From the NCBI GenBank assembly GCA_907165065.1, contig OU015523.1, forward strand, positions 44,753,702 to 44,817,701: 64,000 nt of DNA, in the 5' to 3' direction. The notes beneath the pieces were generated by a model. It was given only the letters and a program-made list of their open reading frames with translations. It did no database searches and was not told the DNA's origin. Source of the DNA: Caprimulgus europaeus (lineage: Eukaryota; Chordata; Aves; Caprimulgiformes; Caprimulgidae). A program made the position numbers and the translations under genes. Positions within the stretch are counted from its first letter, which is position 1. The number at the start of each line of letters is the position of its first letter. This document shows, piece after piece, positions 1 to 12,450 of this stretch.

Positions 1-99
1 ATAAAAGAGGGGGTAAGGAAGACATTATACTAAATTACTCTGAGTCTGCCAGAAATTTTTAAAGCTGAAAGTGGCATTCTGACTTCTTTCCCCCACCCC

Positions 100-1590
100 C
101 AAAAGAGGTCAAGAGCCAAATGAGGAAATTATAGAGTAGTAGGATTAACATCTGGCACAGGAAACCTTTAAGGGATGTGACAGCAGAACACCTGGAAAGA
201 CAGTTTGATTAAGGACAGCCAGCATACATTTAGACACAGGAGGTCATGCTTAACTAACCTGCTGGATATCTTTGAAGATAACGCTGCCGTGGCAGATAAG
301 AAAAACATGACAGATGCTTATAGCACACTGAGGTTAGATTTTTTAAACAAAGTTTTAACAAGGTCCAGCGTCAAAGATGACTAATGAAGACAAACAGAAA
401 GTTATAGATTGCAGAATAAAAGGATAAAACAGCGGCTGTAGAGCAAGAGAGAAAATCAGATATTGGGTGGGAGCTTTATATTGGGAAGAGAGTGCTGAGT
501 GGAGGGGTCAGATTTACATGGGTTATCCCATCCCACTTGCCCCAAAAACTGTTCCCATGTCAGCATTTTCCAGACAAACACATCCTCATGACCTACACTA
601 CCTTTGATTAGGGCTCTTACATTACAGCAGTGATGAATAATGGCTTTTAGAGTCACTTTTGGTTCACAGTACTGAGTTTGTACTTGTACACTGATGTCAA
701 TACAGAAACACTGAAAGGAATATCTTCACATGGTGTTCTGGCTCTCATGTTAGGAAATAAATCTAGGCTGAGCACAGTCAATACAGGAGAATTTGGTTCA
801 CTCAGCAAATGTAGCTCAATATAAAAAGCACAAAATAAATTAATCCCTGAGAAAGAAATCAGGCAAAGCTGTATATGCTAAGTACCATAATGACATGACA
901 CTTTGTAGAGGTACAGAATTTTAAGGGTCATAGTGGAAAAAACATAATTACAGCCACAAAAATATGGCAGAACATCAATCACAGAAAAGGGAAAAAAATA
1001 AGATAAATGGGATACAAACATGTTATTGGAGATAATAACAACTAGAAACCAATGGCTTGTTTTGGAGATGGAGGCTTAACAGATGCCCTGTATTAGTCAC
1101 TATAACGCTGTGAGAATATTATTGCCTCAGAGGGTGTAAGAGCAGGGTAACAAAAAGTGAAACCAGATCTTGGGTCTTACAGGGCCCTAAATTATTAGGT
1201 GGGTGAAGTGAGGGCATGTTAAGTTTATTCTCACTGGGAAAAAAGAATACTTTGATGTGACCTAGTAGAAGATTTTCAAAAACATGAAAGGGAGTGGTAA
1301 CCTCCCAAGGTAACCTCTACCAAGTTCGGGTGGAGGAGCAGGGACAAGGAAGGGAAGGGATGTCAAAACAGCCTGCAAACATTTCAAATAAAACAACTGT
1401 GAGTAAACAGGGAAGTTGTCAGGCAGGACTGCTTCAGCTGAAGGGTAATAAACATGTGGAACAAGTTACCAGGAAAAGCAGCTGCAACAAAGGTTGTACA
1501 CGAGCTCAAAAGACACCTGGACTTGTTTCAAGAGAAGAGAGGGATTCGGGGATTTTTGTGAAAACCAGAATGTTGGGATTAAGATGCACT
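100..1590 (+). mobile_element. Degraded LINE of the CR1/L3 clade with reverse-transcriptase remnants
   Basis: Several blocks of a non-LTR retrotransposon ORF2 can be read in order on the + strand, in shifting frames. At 127-162 the codons give NYRVVGLTSGTG, matching the N-Y-R-P-V-S-L-T-S region of CR1-like reverse transcriptases. At 241-370 they give RSCLTNLLDIFED and then LRLDFLNKV, matching the block that holds the first catalytic aspartate; the LDF is kept but the second aspartate of the usual pattern is lost. Around 1007-1040 there is KINGIQT. At about 1228-1300 a GKKEYFDVT..KIFKNMKG remnant follows. At 1447-1545 the codons give MWNKLPGKAAATKVVHELKR, the C-terminal block seen in all CR1 elements. 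Stop codons and frameshifts are frequent, so the element is long dead. It is more diverged than the other CR1 copies here and may extend past the left edge of the window. The exact family name is uncertain. Confidence 0.7.
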
Positions 1591-4322
1591 GTAAAAGGGC
1601 AGGTACGCCGAGCCAAGTCGGGGCGCCTAAAACTGTGCACACTGTCACACACTGTAAAGCAAAATCCCCTCTGTTGCTGCCACACCTTTACCCTGGAGGC
1701 ATGGTTAAGAAAATATCTCCACATACAAACCTTCCCTCTTGCAGCTTCTTCTGGCCAAACTACTTAAATTGAGAAGAGCTCTTCTCCCAAATACCTCAAG
1801 GCTGTAACAAAGGCCGAAAGGAGCTGCAGGAGTGTCACCAGTCCCACTGGCAATGACCTCCTCAAGCACAGGCTATGCCTGACGCTGCCGCTGCTGCTGC
1901 ATTTGCTCCACAGCCACCCAAAACACGGACTGAGGTGCAGGAGGAAAGGAGAAACCACAAACAATCCTGTGCTGACTTTTCAGGAGGAACTTTCCAGGTC
2001 CTCAGCCTTTCAAGCCCTGAAATTATCAGAAGGTTTAAGAGGCAGGTTTCCTGCAACCCCAAAGTTGCCACAACCCCGGGTTGACGCAGATGAAACCTCC
2101 TAATGGCGGGGTAGGAGTGTGGGACTCCCTCTGCTGAAGGTCCACTGCAGGGACCCTAACAGCTGTTTACCTGTCTTCTTTATTGCATTTCAGTTTAAAA
2201 TATGGAAGAAAAAAATTGCTGGGCATGTGCACTCTAGAAAGATACACACTCATCACTCCCATCCAGGCCAGGATCTGATCAACTCTGTGTTGGGCATCAG
2301 CACAGAGTAACTTCCCTGCAATACCAACAGCAGTTGTGATGCAGTTTGGACCAGAATCAAGTAAAGGTAAGCAGATTAATTAAGTGGGTAAATAAGGATC
2401 TTAACTCTTCCTGCTTAAACTCCATCCTTATTTTAGAATTACCACCTCAGAATTAGCTTCAGTTTTGTTAAGAGAAAAAAAATAGTGCTCCCTCATTTAG
2501 AAATTTACACCCACCAGTTTGGCTTCAAGCTATTTCTTGCTGATGAGAGATAGCATGCAGAAATTAGGTGACTGTTTTAGAAATGTTTGCATGTTTCTAA
2601 TAGGGAATTCACCACTGTGGAAATATTTTTCACCACTTCATTTTTATATTTGCTCTTAGTTATAGAAACATGTAACCCTGAGACTGAAATGGGATTTCTC
2701 TTCTGGTATTTCTCCTTCTATTACCTGACACCCTGATTTCTTACTCAAGCAACAAGCATTGGTTCCTAGCATTTATTTAATTTTAAAATGTTATTTAAAA
2801 AAGCAAACTTCAGAGCTGTTCAGAAAAGCATAAATAGCAACATGAGTATCACAACTGCATATAAGAAGAAAAAAGCAGATGAGGAAACTGTGCTAGCTAC
2901 AATGATAATAACAGAAACAGATTTGGAAGAAAGCACAAAGTAAAAAAAAAAAAAAAGTGTTTTTTTAAAATGTGTTACTCTTTCTTCAGACACAGCTTAG
3001 ACAGCTACCTTCAAATACCCCTCGGGTGGGGATCTCCTTCAGCAAGCACTGAATCCAAACAACCACTTGTTCACAAGTCCAGTCAGTATTCTCCTTCCCC
3101 TTGCAAACCAGAGCTGTATCTCCCAGCTTGCTTTCCTCAAGGTGTCTGCAGAATATCTCTCCAGGAGACCTGCTGTATAATTCATGTCAAGTGTGAAAGT
3201 CCACCAAGCTTTTCTAGTTTGCAAATCTCAGGCAAGGAATTCCTTCTCCCTCCTGATTACACCCAGCTCCCCAGAAAAGGCCTCTAACTGGCTCCAGTCA
3301 TCGCACCCTCACTGACAGGGATAACAAATGGAGACCTCTGGGGGAAGTTAATATTATTAGGTAGGGTGTGAAAACAGTTAACGCTATTTGGGGTAATGAC
3401 AGACCACTTTCCCTGCAGGTGTAAATGGAGTTTTGACCATTTATGGGAAGAAGGAATTTGGCATTTGGAGTGTGGGCAACCCTGCCAGCCTCCTCTATGT
3501 GTAGAAACCTCCATGTATGGAAACATCGATGAAGACCATTTTATTTAAAACTGTAGGCAAGTCCCTTCCAAACCCATCCATTCTTTCATTAGAAAGTTCA
3601 CATCTTGGGGTGATATCACTGAGATGACCAGAGTAAATACCCATGGTTCCAGTTGCCTATAGAAGACAATTGGCATTACTCAGGCCAAGAGACAATTGCT
3701 AAGGAAACTGAAGGACGGGCTGTCACACACTCTTTTTCTCAAATGTTTTCCTCTAGAGTAAGCAAATTCTAGTAAAAAAATGTGTATTTTGCATTTGTTC
3801 GTTGTTTGCAACAAATTTTCTTCATGTCCAAGATCTATTTAGGATATGTGTTTTACTTCAAGGACTGGGACATTAATTACAGTTTTCCTGTTTCAATTAT
3901 CCACTGATAAATTATCTTGATAATCATGCCGACTATGCTGCGCCTTGCAAAACTAGGTGTAGCTTGCGAAATGCTCCTTCTGCCTTTCTAGAAGTCACTC
4001 TGGAAGAGAAACAGGAAGTGTATCTCCAGTTTAAAACCACTGAGCAAAATGAAGGACATGTAACTGACAGATGGACTGACAGAAACATTGTAAAACAAGA
4101 TGAGAAAGATTAAGTCTAAAACCACATGGGTGGGTCGCCATCAATTACACCCCAAGGCTACTCTTAACAAACTCCCGATGACCTGAAAACCAGAAACAGT
4201 GTGATAAATGCTGCTGTGAGACAGGTGCCTGGGCTGGAATCTAAAATAATTGGGATAATGCCCTCACTGCAATTACCATCAGTAACAACTGCTCGTTTCC
4301 AAATATGTAAAAGTATAAATGC

Positions 4323-4324
<2 letters not shown>
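1591..4324. other. Unique non-coding stretch
   Basis: No gene or recognisable transposon was found. It contains a short interrupted (GCT)n run at 1884-1900 and an A15 tract at 2942-2956 that is followed by a T-run. ORFs reach at most 105 codons and show no domain. The flanking bases give no convincing exon structure. Confidence 0.5.

Positions 4325-4352
<28 letters not shown>
4325..4352. repeat. (AG)14 dinucleotide microsatellite
   Basis: There are fourteen perfect AG units with no interruption. Perfect runs of this length usually vary in length between individuals. The antisense (CT)n is read as alternating Leu-Ser in overlapping ORFs, which explains the 'SLSLSLS' peptides seen there; these are not proteins. 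Confidence 0.97.
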
Positions 4353-4354
<2 letters not shown>

Positions 4355-6349
4355 GCAAATTATGAATCTATTTTGAAAAAGAGGAGGAACAAAGTTTATT
4401 GTTCCATATTGGCATAGCAACTGGCAGAGAAACACATCATCCACTCCATGTGGCAGGAGCGCGTGGAGCCAACCGGTTGCGATCGAAATAGGAACAGACA
4501 AGGAAAGGCAGCGTGGGGCTGGGCGGCTGGGAGGCTTCCCTTTCCCACCAGTCTCCATATCATTTGGTCCCAGGACAGTGAAGCAGGTTACATGAGGATT
4601 TTTTTTTTCCCTTCCAAAGCAGCCTCTGCAGCTTTATCATAAAGGAAATATAGCTTGGGTGAATTAGTATCACCCCTGCATACAGCACAGCTCTAAGAAG
4701 GTGGGAAGAGTTATGGTTATAAAGAACTGTCCACCAAATTTTCTGTTTCCCTACAGTAAGTGTCTATAAAAAGCTCTAACTTCCTTTCAAAGAAAATAAA
4801 AATGAAGCAGAGAAGAGTCTATTCTTACTTAGATGCATGTGCAGGCTGATGGCCAAGGATAGCAGTGAGAGCAAAAGCCTTATCAAAGTTTAAAAAGAAA
4901 AACAAACAACAAAAAAACCCCACCAAAAACTCAAACAAACATATCCCAAGATAGATGCTTAACTGAACCCACTGTGACACAGTATCCAGGTTCCTGTCCT
5001 TTCCCACTTCCTTCATTGCTTATTTGGGGCTTGACTGTGCTACAGTCTTGCCAGTCTGCCCAATGGAGTCCCAAGGGACATGCTTTCCCACTCCTCTGTG
5101 CAGAACTGCAAGAAAAGGGTTGGGAAAAGGAAAGCTGGAACCACTGAGCCACCCTGTTCTCTTGCAAGTCATCAAGCAGTAAGGGCAGGAGCAGGCAAGG
5201 TAGAGCCATTCCTTCTTGCCCTCTCCAGCCTGCCACCCCACGAGCTGTCTGGCCACGAGACAGGGAGCAGACACCACACTTGGTGGCACAACGTTCTCCC
5301 TCTCCATCCTACCCACCACGGCATATGGGAACAGGAGGACTGGGTATGTCTCCATCTGCCAGTGCCCCACTGGGGCTGTGCCTCCTGGGGTGGGAAACAG
5401 ACCCCTATCTCCAGGGAACCATCAGGGTTTTCAAGGCAGAAACCTTGTACAGCAACTAATGCACAAGCAGTATAAATAATCAATGTCAACAAAGGAACTG
5501 GAAGGGAAATGTTCTGCTACAGCAAATCGGCACCTAAGTCCCTCATAAAAAGAGTGCATGAAAAATATCTCCCCTATTTCTTAATGGGATTAACAGAAAA
5601 AGTACATTTAATTTTACTAGAGCAGTAAAACAAGCATCAGTATTCTCCCTCCATCTTCACAGTTAGCATTTTACAGAACGATCAACGCCAGCATGTCCTC
5701 TTCTCCTGCATGTCCCAAGAGATAGTTTAAGGAACCTTTTAAAATTAACATTTCCTCATTCATACACAGAGTGCACATTCCAGTCCTGCTGTACAAATGC
5801 TGTGATGCCAAGAAACAACCACACAGTTCTCCCATTCAGGCTGCTTTTTAAAATGGAAAATGGTTTCATCCTGAAGTGTCTGCTTTTGGCTGACATTTTT
5901 CAATTTTTATAGAAATCCAACAAAGATATTCTGGCATCCAGCAAGCGAAACAGCTCAGTTCTGAGCTAAAAATTGAAGTTTTCCATTTGGAAAGGCGGAC
6001 AGATACTGTTTTGATGTTTTGATCCAAAATAAACTTCCCTGCAACAAGACATTGTTTGGTCTTGACTCCAGCTCTAAACCAGTTTTCTCCCTTTCTCACC
6101 AGAGCAGACCATGATTATTTGACTAAATACTTCAGACTTTTCATGATCCATGCTCTTTGCCTAGCCTACATAGCTCTGACCACACAGGAACATCACAACA
6201 TTCCTCTCATGGACATGCAGGCTGTGATACCTTGGGGGGAATGAAGGCCAGCTGGAGAGCCTGGTCAGTGGGTATGGGAGAGGAGGTGAGCCATTACCAG
6301 AAAAGGCAGCATGATTTAATAAACGCATGTAATTGTTCTGATTTTCAAA
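4353..6349. other. Unique non-coding stretch with an A-rich tract and a GC-richer patch
   Basis: An A-rich low-complexity tract with scattered C occupies about 4891-4940. About 5060-5430 is visibly richer in G and C, which allows overlapping ORFs of 87-131 codons on both strands. None of these carries a recognisable domain, and ORFs open on both strands at once point to base composition rather than coding. Nothing else was recognised up to the CR1 boundary. Confidence 0.5.
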
Positions 6350-6832
6350 GAATCATAGAATGGTGTGGGTTGGAAGGGACCTTAAATATCATCTAGTTCC
6401 AACCCTCCTGCCATGAGCAGGGACACCTTCCACTAGACCAAGTTGCTCAAAGCCTCATCCAACCTGGCATTAAACACTTCTGGGGAGGGGGCAGCCACAA
6501 CTTCTCTGGGCAACCTGTTCCAGTGTCTCACCACCCCCACAGGAAAGAATTTCTTCCTAATATCTAATCTAAACCTCCCCTCTTCCAGTTTAAAGCCATT
6601 TCCCCTTGTTCCATCACTAACTGCCCTTATAAAAAGTCCCTCCCCAGCTTCCTTGTAGGCCCCTTCAGGTACTCGAAGGCCACCATAAGGTCTCCCCGGA
6701 GCCTTCTCTTTTCCAGGCTGAACAGCCCCAACTCTCTCAGCCTGTCCTCATAGGAGAGGTGCTCCAGCCCTCGGATCATCCTCGTGGCCTCCTCTAGACT
6801 CATTCTAACAGGTCCATATCTTTCTTGTGTTT
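6350..6832 (-). mobile_element. CR1 LINE, 5'-truncated 3' end
   Basis: This is the reverse complement of an avian CR1 3' end. The element terminus lies at the low-coordinate side (aatcatagaatgg, then ggttggaagggacctt). Moving right, the sequence reads through the 3' untranslated region and then the antisense of the last part of ORF2, including the block for FKLEEGRF and IRKKFF-type residues. Similarity fades at about 6832, leaving roughly 480 bp, a common length for 5'-truncated CR1. It matches the 3' half of the CR1 at 29.26-30.24 kb closely: an antisense 71-codon ORF at 6443-6658 has an equal-length counterpart at 29921-30136 with 60 of 71 identical residues. CR1 elements do not leave long poly(A) tails, and none is present. 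Confidence 0.94.
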
Positions 6833-7589
6833 TCCTGAAGAAAACTGCTTTTATTCCCTTGGGGGAAAAAAAGGAAAGCTTTCTTTGCCCTATTCTCTCT
6901 CTCCAAATACCATCACCTCAGCCCAGAAAGCAATGTACCTAGACATATGGTTAGTGTGAGTTGGACAAACTGGTATTTCCATGCAGCTGGGCCTATACTC
7001 TTAAGCTCAGTTGCAGTTCTCCCCTTTATACACATCATACTATGTTGCACAGTAACAGGTTAGGGAAGGGATTTCCAGATCTCCCTGAGAAACCAATTTA
7101 GTCTTGAAGGCAAAGAAGCTGAATGAATTCACGTATCCTCAGACTACGCTAATTGCATTAAAACCAAGGATCCAGTTAGGAAACAGTAAGACACAATTCA
7201 GCCCTTCATAACAAAGCTGCCTCTAGGTTTCTCTGCTGTTTGTACACTCCTGTTGTGTTATGTCACCTCTCCCTGCCTCAAAGGAGACCAGAAGCTGCTG
7301 AATGACTGAGAAGGACAGTAATCTGGAAAACAAAAGCCCAATTCTGTAACCCAAAGTGACATAAGTGTCTCAAGGAAGGTAAAGCTCATACAGCTCATGC
7401 AACGGTTCAGCTGTCATTAGATTCATTCACAGGGAAGCTTGACAAGCCAAAATGACAATGTCTAGAGAACAGGGAAGGCTCAGTGTCCCCTCCTCCTCTT
7501 CCCCAACTTGTGTCAGGCCTGTTCATTATGTCTAGTGGTGGCAATTAGTTTCACCAGCTGCAATGCACATACTCATGAAGGCAGGCACT
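6833..7589. other. Unique non-coding stretch
   Basis: Nothing recognised. The sequence is mixed and non-repetitive, with one short A-run at 6865-6871. There are no ORFs above 60 codons. Confidence 0.5.
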
Positions 7590-7778
7590 ATACAAACACC
7601 ATGGGAGTAGCTCTCCCAGCCTTTTGGGGCGCTATGGCTTGAGATTGTATAAATGGGTATGACAGACCCTCCTAGGGGAAACTGCAGAGAGGTGAACCAG
7701 CTTGCCCACCACCACAGGGTAAATCCATGGCTTGTCCAGACTTAGGATTACCAGTCTCCACCTCCTAATGCCCTGACC
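7590..7778 (+). repeat. Ancient MIR/CORE-like interspersed repeat
   Basis: The segment 'ggggaaactgcagagaggtgaaccagcttgccc' (7675-7707) followed by 'accacagggtaaatcc' resembles the well-known old amniote repeat pattern 'gaaactgaggcacagagaggtgaagtgacttgcccaaggtcaca'. The end at 7762-7778 (cctaatgccctgaccac) resembles the closing 'gtgccctaaccac' of the same repeat family. A second copy at 49.2 kb shares 'agaggtgaaccagcttgc' and 'accaccacag' at the same spacing. Divergence is high, so the element is old. The family name (MIR, another CORE-SINE, or a LINE 3' end) is a judgement by eye. Confidence 0.5.
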
Positions 7779-9944
7779 ACAATGGGACTGTACTCCCAGC
7801 AAAAAGAGAGCTTAGGGAGGGCAAGTGTTTCATGGGACAGTGCACTCCCTTACCTCCCAAAGCACATCCCATATTCATTAAGGCCATCTCCCATCCCAGC
7901 TGCGCTGCAAACTCCAGGCTGGCACCAGGGGACCTGGGCTCCCACTGGCAGTGGCAGTGCTGGTCCTGCAGTGCCCTCAGGGAGCTGGGGCAGGTCCCCA
8001 AACCATTGTCATGGAGGTCATCTGGCAGTCACTCCAGGGTTAACACAGAACCACGTTCATGTTTCATTTCCTTCTTCTAGTCTTCTGACGTTTGAAACTT
8101 GGGCTCATTTGGAAGACATTACGACTTGGGGTGGAGGTGTTGCTCATGCCCTGGACCAGCCCTCAGAGCTCTAGGTTGTCATTTCAAGCTTCTAGACACA
8201 GGAGACATGAGATTTTCCCACCCCTTTGCTTTCCTCGTAAAAGTGATTTCTAATGACTTTTGCAAAGCCAGCTTTGCCTGCAACGTGCAGGTCTCCTCCC
8301 TCAGCCATTTCAACACACACAGAAGTTACAGCCCTTCACCAGCAATCCGCCCCACCGCCTGCAACATGCGGCAGCCACCGGCGCTCCTGCCTCAATGCCA
8401 CAAACCTCTGAGGAGAAATGAGCTGGGTGGGAGCTGGACAGCTGGAGATGAAGAGATGGAGAGACACGCCATGCTGCCTGCACCGGGGCCGTGAAAAGCG
8501 GGTCAAAACCCAGCCGTGACGCACTGCACATCTGTGCCATGCCAAAGAAAGAGATGCACCAGGCTTTCAAGGTCAGTGGGTGTTGCTTCCTTAGCAGACC
8601 ATGACATCGGTGCTCTTTAGAGGCTTTATACCACAACAACGTAAAAGAAGCAGAAGGTGGAGTTAGGAGGAGAAAAAAACAGTAAGCAATATTTTATTTA
8701 CACTGAGAAAAACAATGAGAAGACCAGAGGGTAGGATCCAGCCTTCCCCCACATGCATGCCTTAACTCCTCAGGGGGACAGGGATGACCTCCCCTAGAAA
8801 CGCCCACCTCTTTCCAAGGAATACAGAAGGAGCTGCAGAGAACTCCTTCTCTATTTGCCTAAAATAGAGCTGGGTAGGTCGATGCCGCTCTCACGCACTC
8901 CTTCCAAGTATCCACTATAAAAGTCCTTTGCTCATAGTAATCCCGCTGCACCAAAGAGTGCAACATCTTGTCATGTGAATGACGACTGTAGAGTAAGGCA
9001 CATGTCTGTGTTCGCTGAAGTAAACCTCTTCTCTGCATCTTCCACACCTATTTTTTGCAACCTTAATTATATTATTTCAATAAAGACAATTGTATTGTTT
9101 CAGTAAAGATATTTGTAGTTTTGTCCTTTCCAGACTTTTGGGGTTTTTGATTTGGGGTTTTTTTAAATGCATAAGATAATTAATAATAGATGCCAGACAG
9201 AAGCCTCAGTTTAGTAAATCAATTGATTTTTTTTCACCTCATTCACAGAAAATCCCACCTCCAGAGCTGGTCAAATCTGAAGATGCAGAGAGACTGAAGA
9301 ACTGTTTGGTTTTCAGCAGATCACTCCACAACAGGAGAACAGAAACTTCCGGACAGACTTCACTTAGGATCATTGCAAAAAGTAGATCTCATGTAAAAGC
9401 TCAAAGCTTAGTTGGACAGGAGCCGATTTTGCTGTTAGAGAGTGGTGACATGGGGCTGAAGTGGTGATACACAGTGAAATTACCAGGGAGAGGTGAAGAG
9501 TGAGAGTTCCCCACAGGCTAGCACTGAATATTAGCAGGCTGGTGTAACAGGGGTCGTTGTTCTGTTCAAACAGCCAAAAGGGCACACGGTGCCTGCAATG
9601 AGTACCTTGTACCATATCTCAATACATATTTTCCTTTACAAAACAGTTGCTTGTACAGTTCTCAAGGTCGTTTGCTTATTCTGTAGGTTTCCTGGGGTGG
9701 CAGAAAGGGATTGGTTTACTTGTTTTTAAACATCATGCTTCTTCTCTCTGAGTAAAGCTGGTGATGTTTATGACACTCAGTGCTCCACAGATATTTAGCA
9801 GCTCTATGCAGTGCAACAGGCCAGTGAATAATTCGCACATTGCTACAGTTAAACCACTGCAAACTCCATCACTGGTTGAACTCCCGGTGAGACTTTTACC
9901 TCTAAAGTTATAAAAGTTTTAAAGCAAGTATTTACTTGTGCTGG
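7779..9944. other. Unique non-coding stretch, GC-richer at the left
   Basis: About 7880-8560 is GC-richer than its surroundings and opens ORFs up to 131 codons on both strands, with no recognisable domain. The right part is AT-rich, including a direct duplication of 'attgtattgtttcagtaaag' type sequence near 9075-9110. No transposon was recognised. Confidence 0.45.
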
Positions 9945-9969
9945 AAAAAAAAAAAAAAAAAAAAAAAAA
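9945..9969. repeat. A25 mononucleotide tract
   Basis: Twenty-five consecutive A. The sequence on its left does not resemble a known retrogene or SINE, and no target-site duplication is evident, so it is listed as a simple repeat rather than a retroposon tail. Confidence 0.95.
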
Positions 9970-12059
9970 GGTAGAAAAGAAACCCCAAATCCATCTGCTT
10001 TTTTTGTCAGACATCAGCATTCTGCTTCATTTCACAGCCATTATGTTTTCAAAAAGTAAAACAAATAAAGGAGAGTGCAGTGAATACCAAGGTCTAAAAG
10101 AGATCAATATAAAGACTTGCCTAGAAAAGACTGTGTGTTAAGACTTTACACAAACAGTTTCACTGACCTCTGTCTCAAACATTGTGTTTTGGTAGCCACC
10201 TAACCTAATCTGTTTAGCATGAAAGTAAGCAGTGAATCAGATTCTTAAGCCACCATAAATGTGTGCCAGTAGAAGAAAACATTAACAGTATGTATTCTTG
10301 ACAGAAATCTTAGTATCAGGATGACAATATATCAATGGCACAAATAAGAGGTATCAAAAGCAGATTCGATCCCCTCATCTTCAGGTGCTGGAGGAGAGGC
10401 TTGCAGGTTATCCCTGGTACCACTGGTGGCTTGTAGGTCAATTCCCTCCAGCCCATGATTGCCCTGAATGCTTATTTGAATGCTGGTCCATCTCCACCAC
10501 ACCCGCGTGACATAAACATTACTGCAACTGGTCCCCAAAAGTGTTTCCAGACCATTGCTTCAAATAGGGTAGGGTCTAGCTTTAAGAGTTAAATTTCAGC
10601 ATCCATATGTCCTTGCTTATTGTTCCCTGATAGAGAAGCAACATTCACTGCTGGCTGAAGCACGTGTCAGGTCAGCGCATGGTTTCAGACCGGTGCAAAA
10701 TGGGGCACAGCTACCAGGGTCCCAAAGGCTCAACAGCAACATTTCTGAGACTAAGGTTTTCCTTCCCTCCAAATCATGCACACAAATCAACACTCAGGAA
10801 GACAACAGAGTAACATTTGTACTGACCAGCATTTTAACCCAAAAGTGACAGCAATGTAGACAATATATTTATTATTAAGACAAAGATTACCTAGTAGGAG
10901 ATGGGGAAAACACTGTAAGACATGGAGAACATAGAAAAGATTGAAGCAGAGGAGAAAGGAGAGATATGCTCTCTTTTCATCCCCTCAAAAGGCACCACAT
11001 GCAACAATTCTAGGATGCAGACCAAAGGCTCTCCTTTGCTTCACAGAGTTTGAAGGAAGGGAAGAAAGAGCCAAAGAAGAAATGGAGCTTCTCTAGCAGC
11101 TAGCAGTGCAAGTGTTATGCCAGGGCACCTTTTGAGAGCCGCAGCATTGGTATCCAGGCATTAATTCCTCTTCGCCGCATCGCAGAGAGCCAGTGGCGTC
11201 TCAGCAGATTCCAACTTTACCTTAGTGATGCCCAGTGGAGCAGCTGCACTCCGGAGAGCATCTCGCTTGCATGTCCCCGAGCTGTCAGTTCGCAGTACAT
11301 CACTCCAGCCATCCAAACAGGAGGCCAGCAGAATGGGGAAGGCTCACAGTGACCTGCCCGATAACATTTTCCGCAGACTGGAAATCCCAGTCAAATCTCA
11401 TCCAGTCCCATTGTAACCTCCCACAATCAAACCTGACAAGGAAAGCCAACTACAGAACGCATTTCAAGCCTCACCTGATCTCCCAAGAGTAGTTCTACAT
11501 GCTTTAAGCATTTTGATAGTTTTCCTGAAATGCCTGCCTAGCTGAAGTGACCTACAAATACCAATTTACAGCACATCCCTTATTCCACTTGCCTCAGTTT
11601 TGGAAACAATGTGCTGTATTTAATGTTGGGAGACCCCAAAACAAGTCAAGTCAGGAAGAAGTAGACAAAGGAAGAGGAGAAGAGCTGGGACTAGCTACTA
11701 ACTAATCTATGGTAGAAGATTATTATCCTTTGAAGGGTATGTTGGCAAATACGTTATGATGGGGACTATTAATCATTATAAACATCTATAAAGGTGCAGA
11801 ACTATCTTTACTCAATACCTCTATACCTATGAACCTAAAAGAAGGGATCAGCAACAGTTAATTGGCAATACTATGCTCTCTGAGCTGTATGGCTGATCCC
11901 TGCTCCACCACTTCCCAGCCCCAGATACAGCCAGCACAGACAGCAGAATACTTTGTACACAGATCTGATCCTTAGTACAGCATCGTCCACTAATAATAAA
12001 GTAAGAGCCATTTGAGGTCACTAAAACAGGTCAATCAAACAAAAAAAAAAATGGACTCA
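9970..12059. other. Unique non-coding stretch
   Basis: Mostly AT-rich unique sequence. A 68-codon ORF on the - strand (10332-10538) has a protein-like acidic, proline-containing C-terminus (ASPPAPEDEGIESAFDTSY) but no known domain; it is treated as a finding, not as a gene. An A11 tract lies near 12040-12050. Nothing else was recognised. Confidence 0.45.
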
Positions 12060-12069
12060 GGTTGTCAGG

Positions 12070-12145
12070 CACTGGAAATCAGTGCAGCTACAGTGATACT
12101 AGTCAAGTTACACCAATTTATTCCTACTAAAGACCTGGTCCATTA
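12070..12145. repeat. Remnant of an old palindromic amniote repeat (tentative)
   Basis: The string 'actggaaatcagtgcagcta' followed by 'agttacaccaatttatt' and 'aaagacctggtcc' resembles an old repeat found in many amniotes, whose core reads 'cttcaatggagctac..tgatttacaccagctgaggatctgg'. A similar match occurs at 20965-21060. Recognition is by eye from short, diverged strings. Confidence 0.33.
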
Positions 12146-12319
12146 AATGCTAACACCATCCTTGGGTTTTACTGAGCTTAGGGAAACAGACTCAGGTTTT
12201 CTTTTAATAAAAACTTCCTCCTCACAGTCAAGCATCTGTGTTTGAATTCAGTAATAAAGGAGCAGCAAAAAATTTTTCAAACACGCTTTTATCATAGCAT
12301 GTGCAAGAACAAAAATCTA

Positions 12320-12446
12320 AGGCTAAATATATATGTATATTCATGGAGAGATAAAAAATCAACCCATATATGTGGCAGATGACATACATATGGCATATAC
12401 CATAGACATACCATACATATTTGCATACATACCACACACACACACA
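12320..12446. repeat. AT/CA low-complexity tract ending in (CA)n
   Basis: A run of atatatgtatat, catacatatggcatata and catacatacc strings ends in about seven CA units at 12432-12446. It is an imperfect microsatellite region. Cysteine/tyrosine-rich antisense ORFs over it are by-products of the repeat. Confidence 0.85.
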
Positions 12447-12450
12447 TCTG

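Noticed and set aside
4164-4558. Antisense ORFs with long Ser-Leu repeats
   Set aside because: They are translations of the (AG)14 microsatellite.
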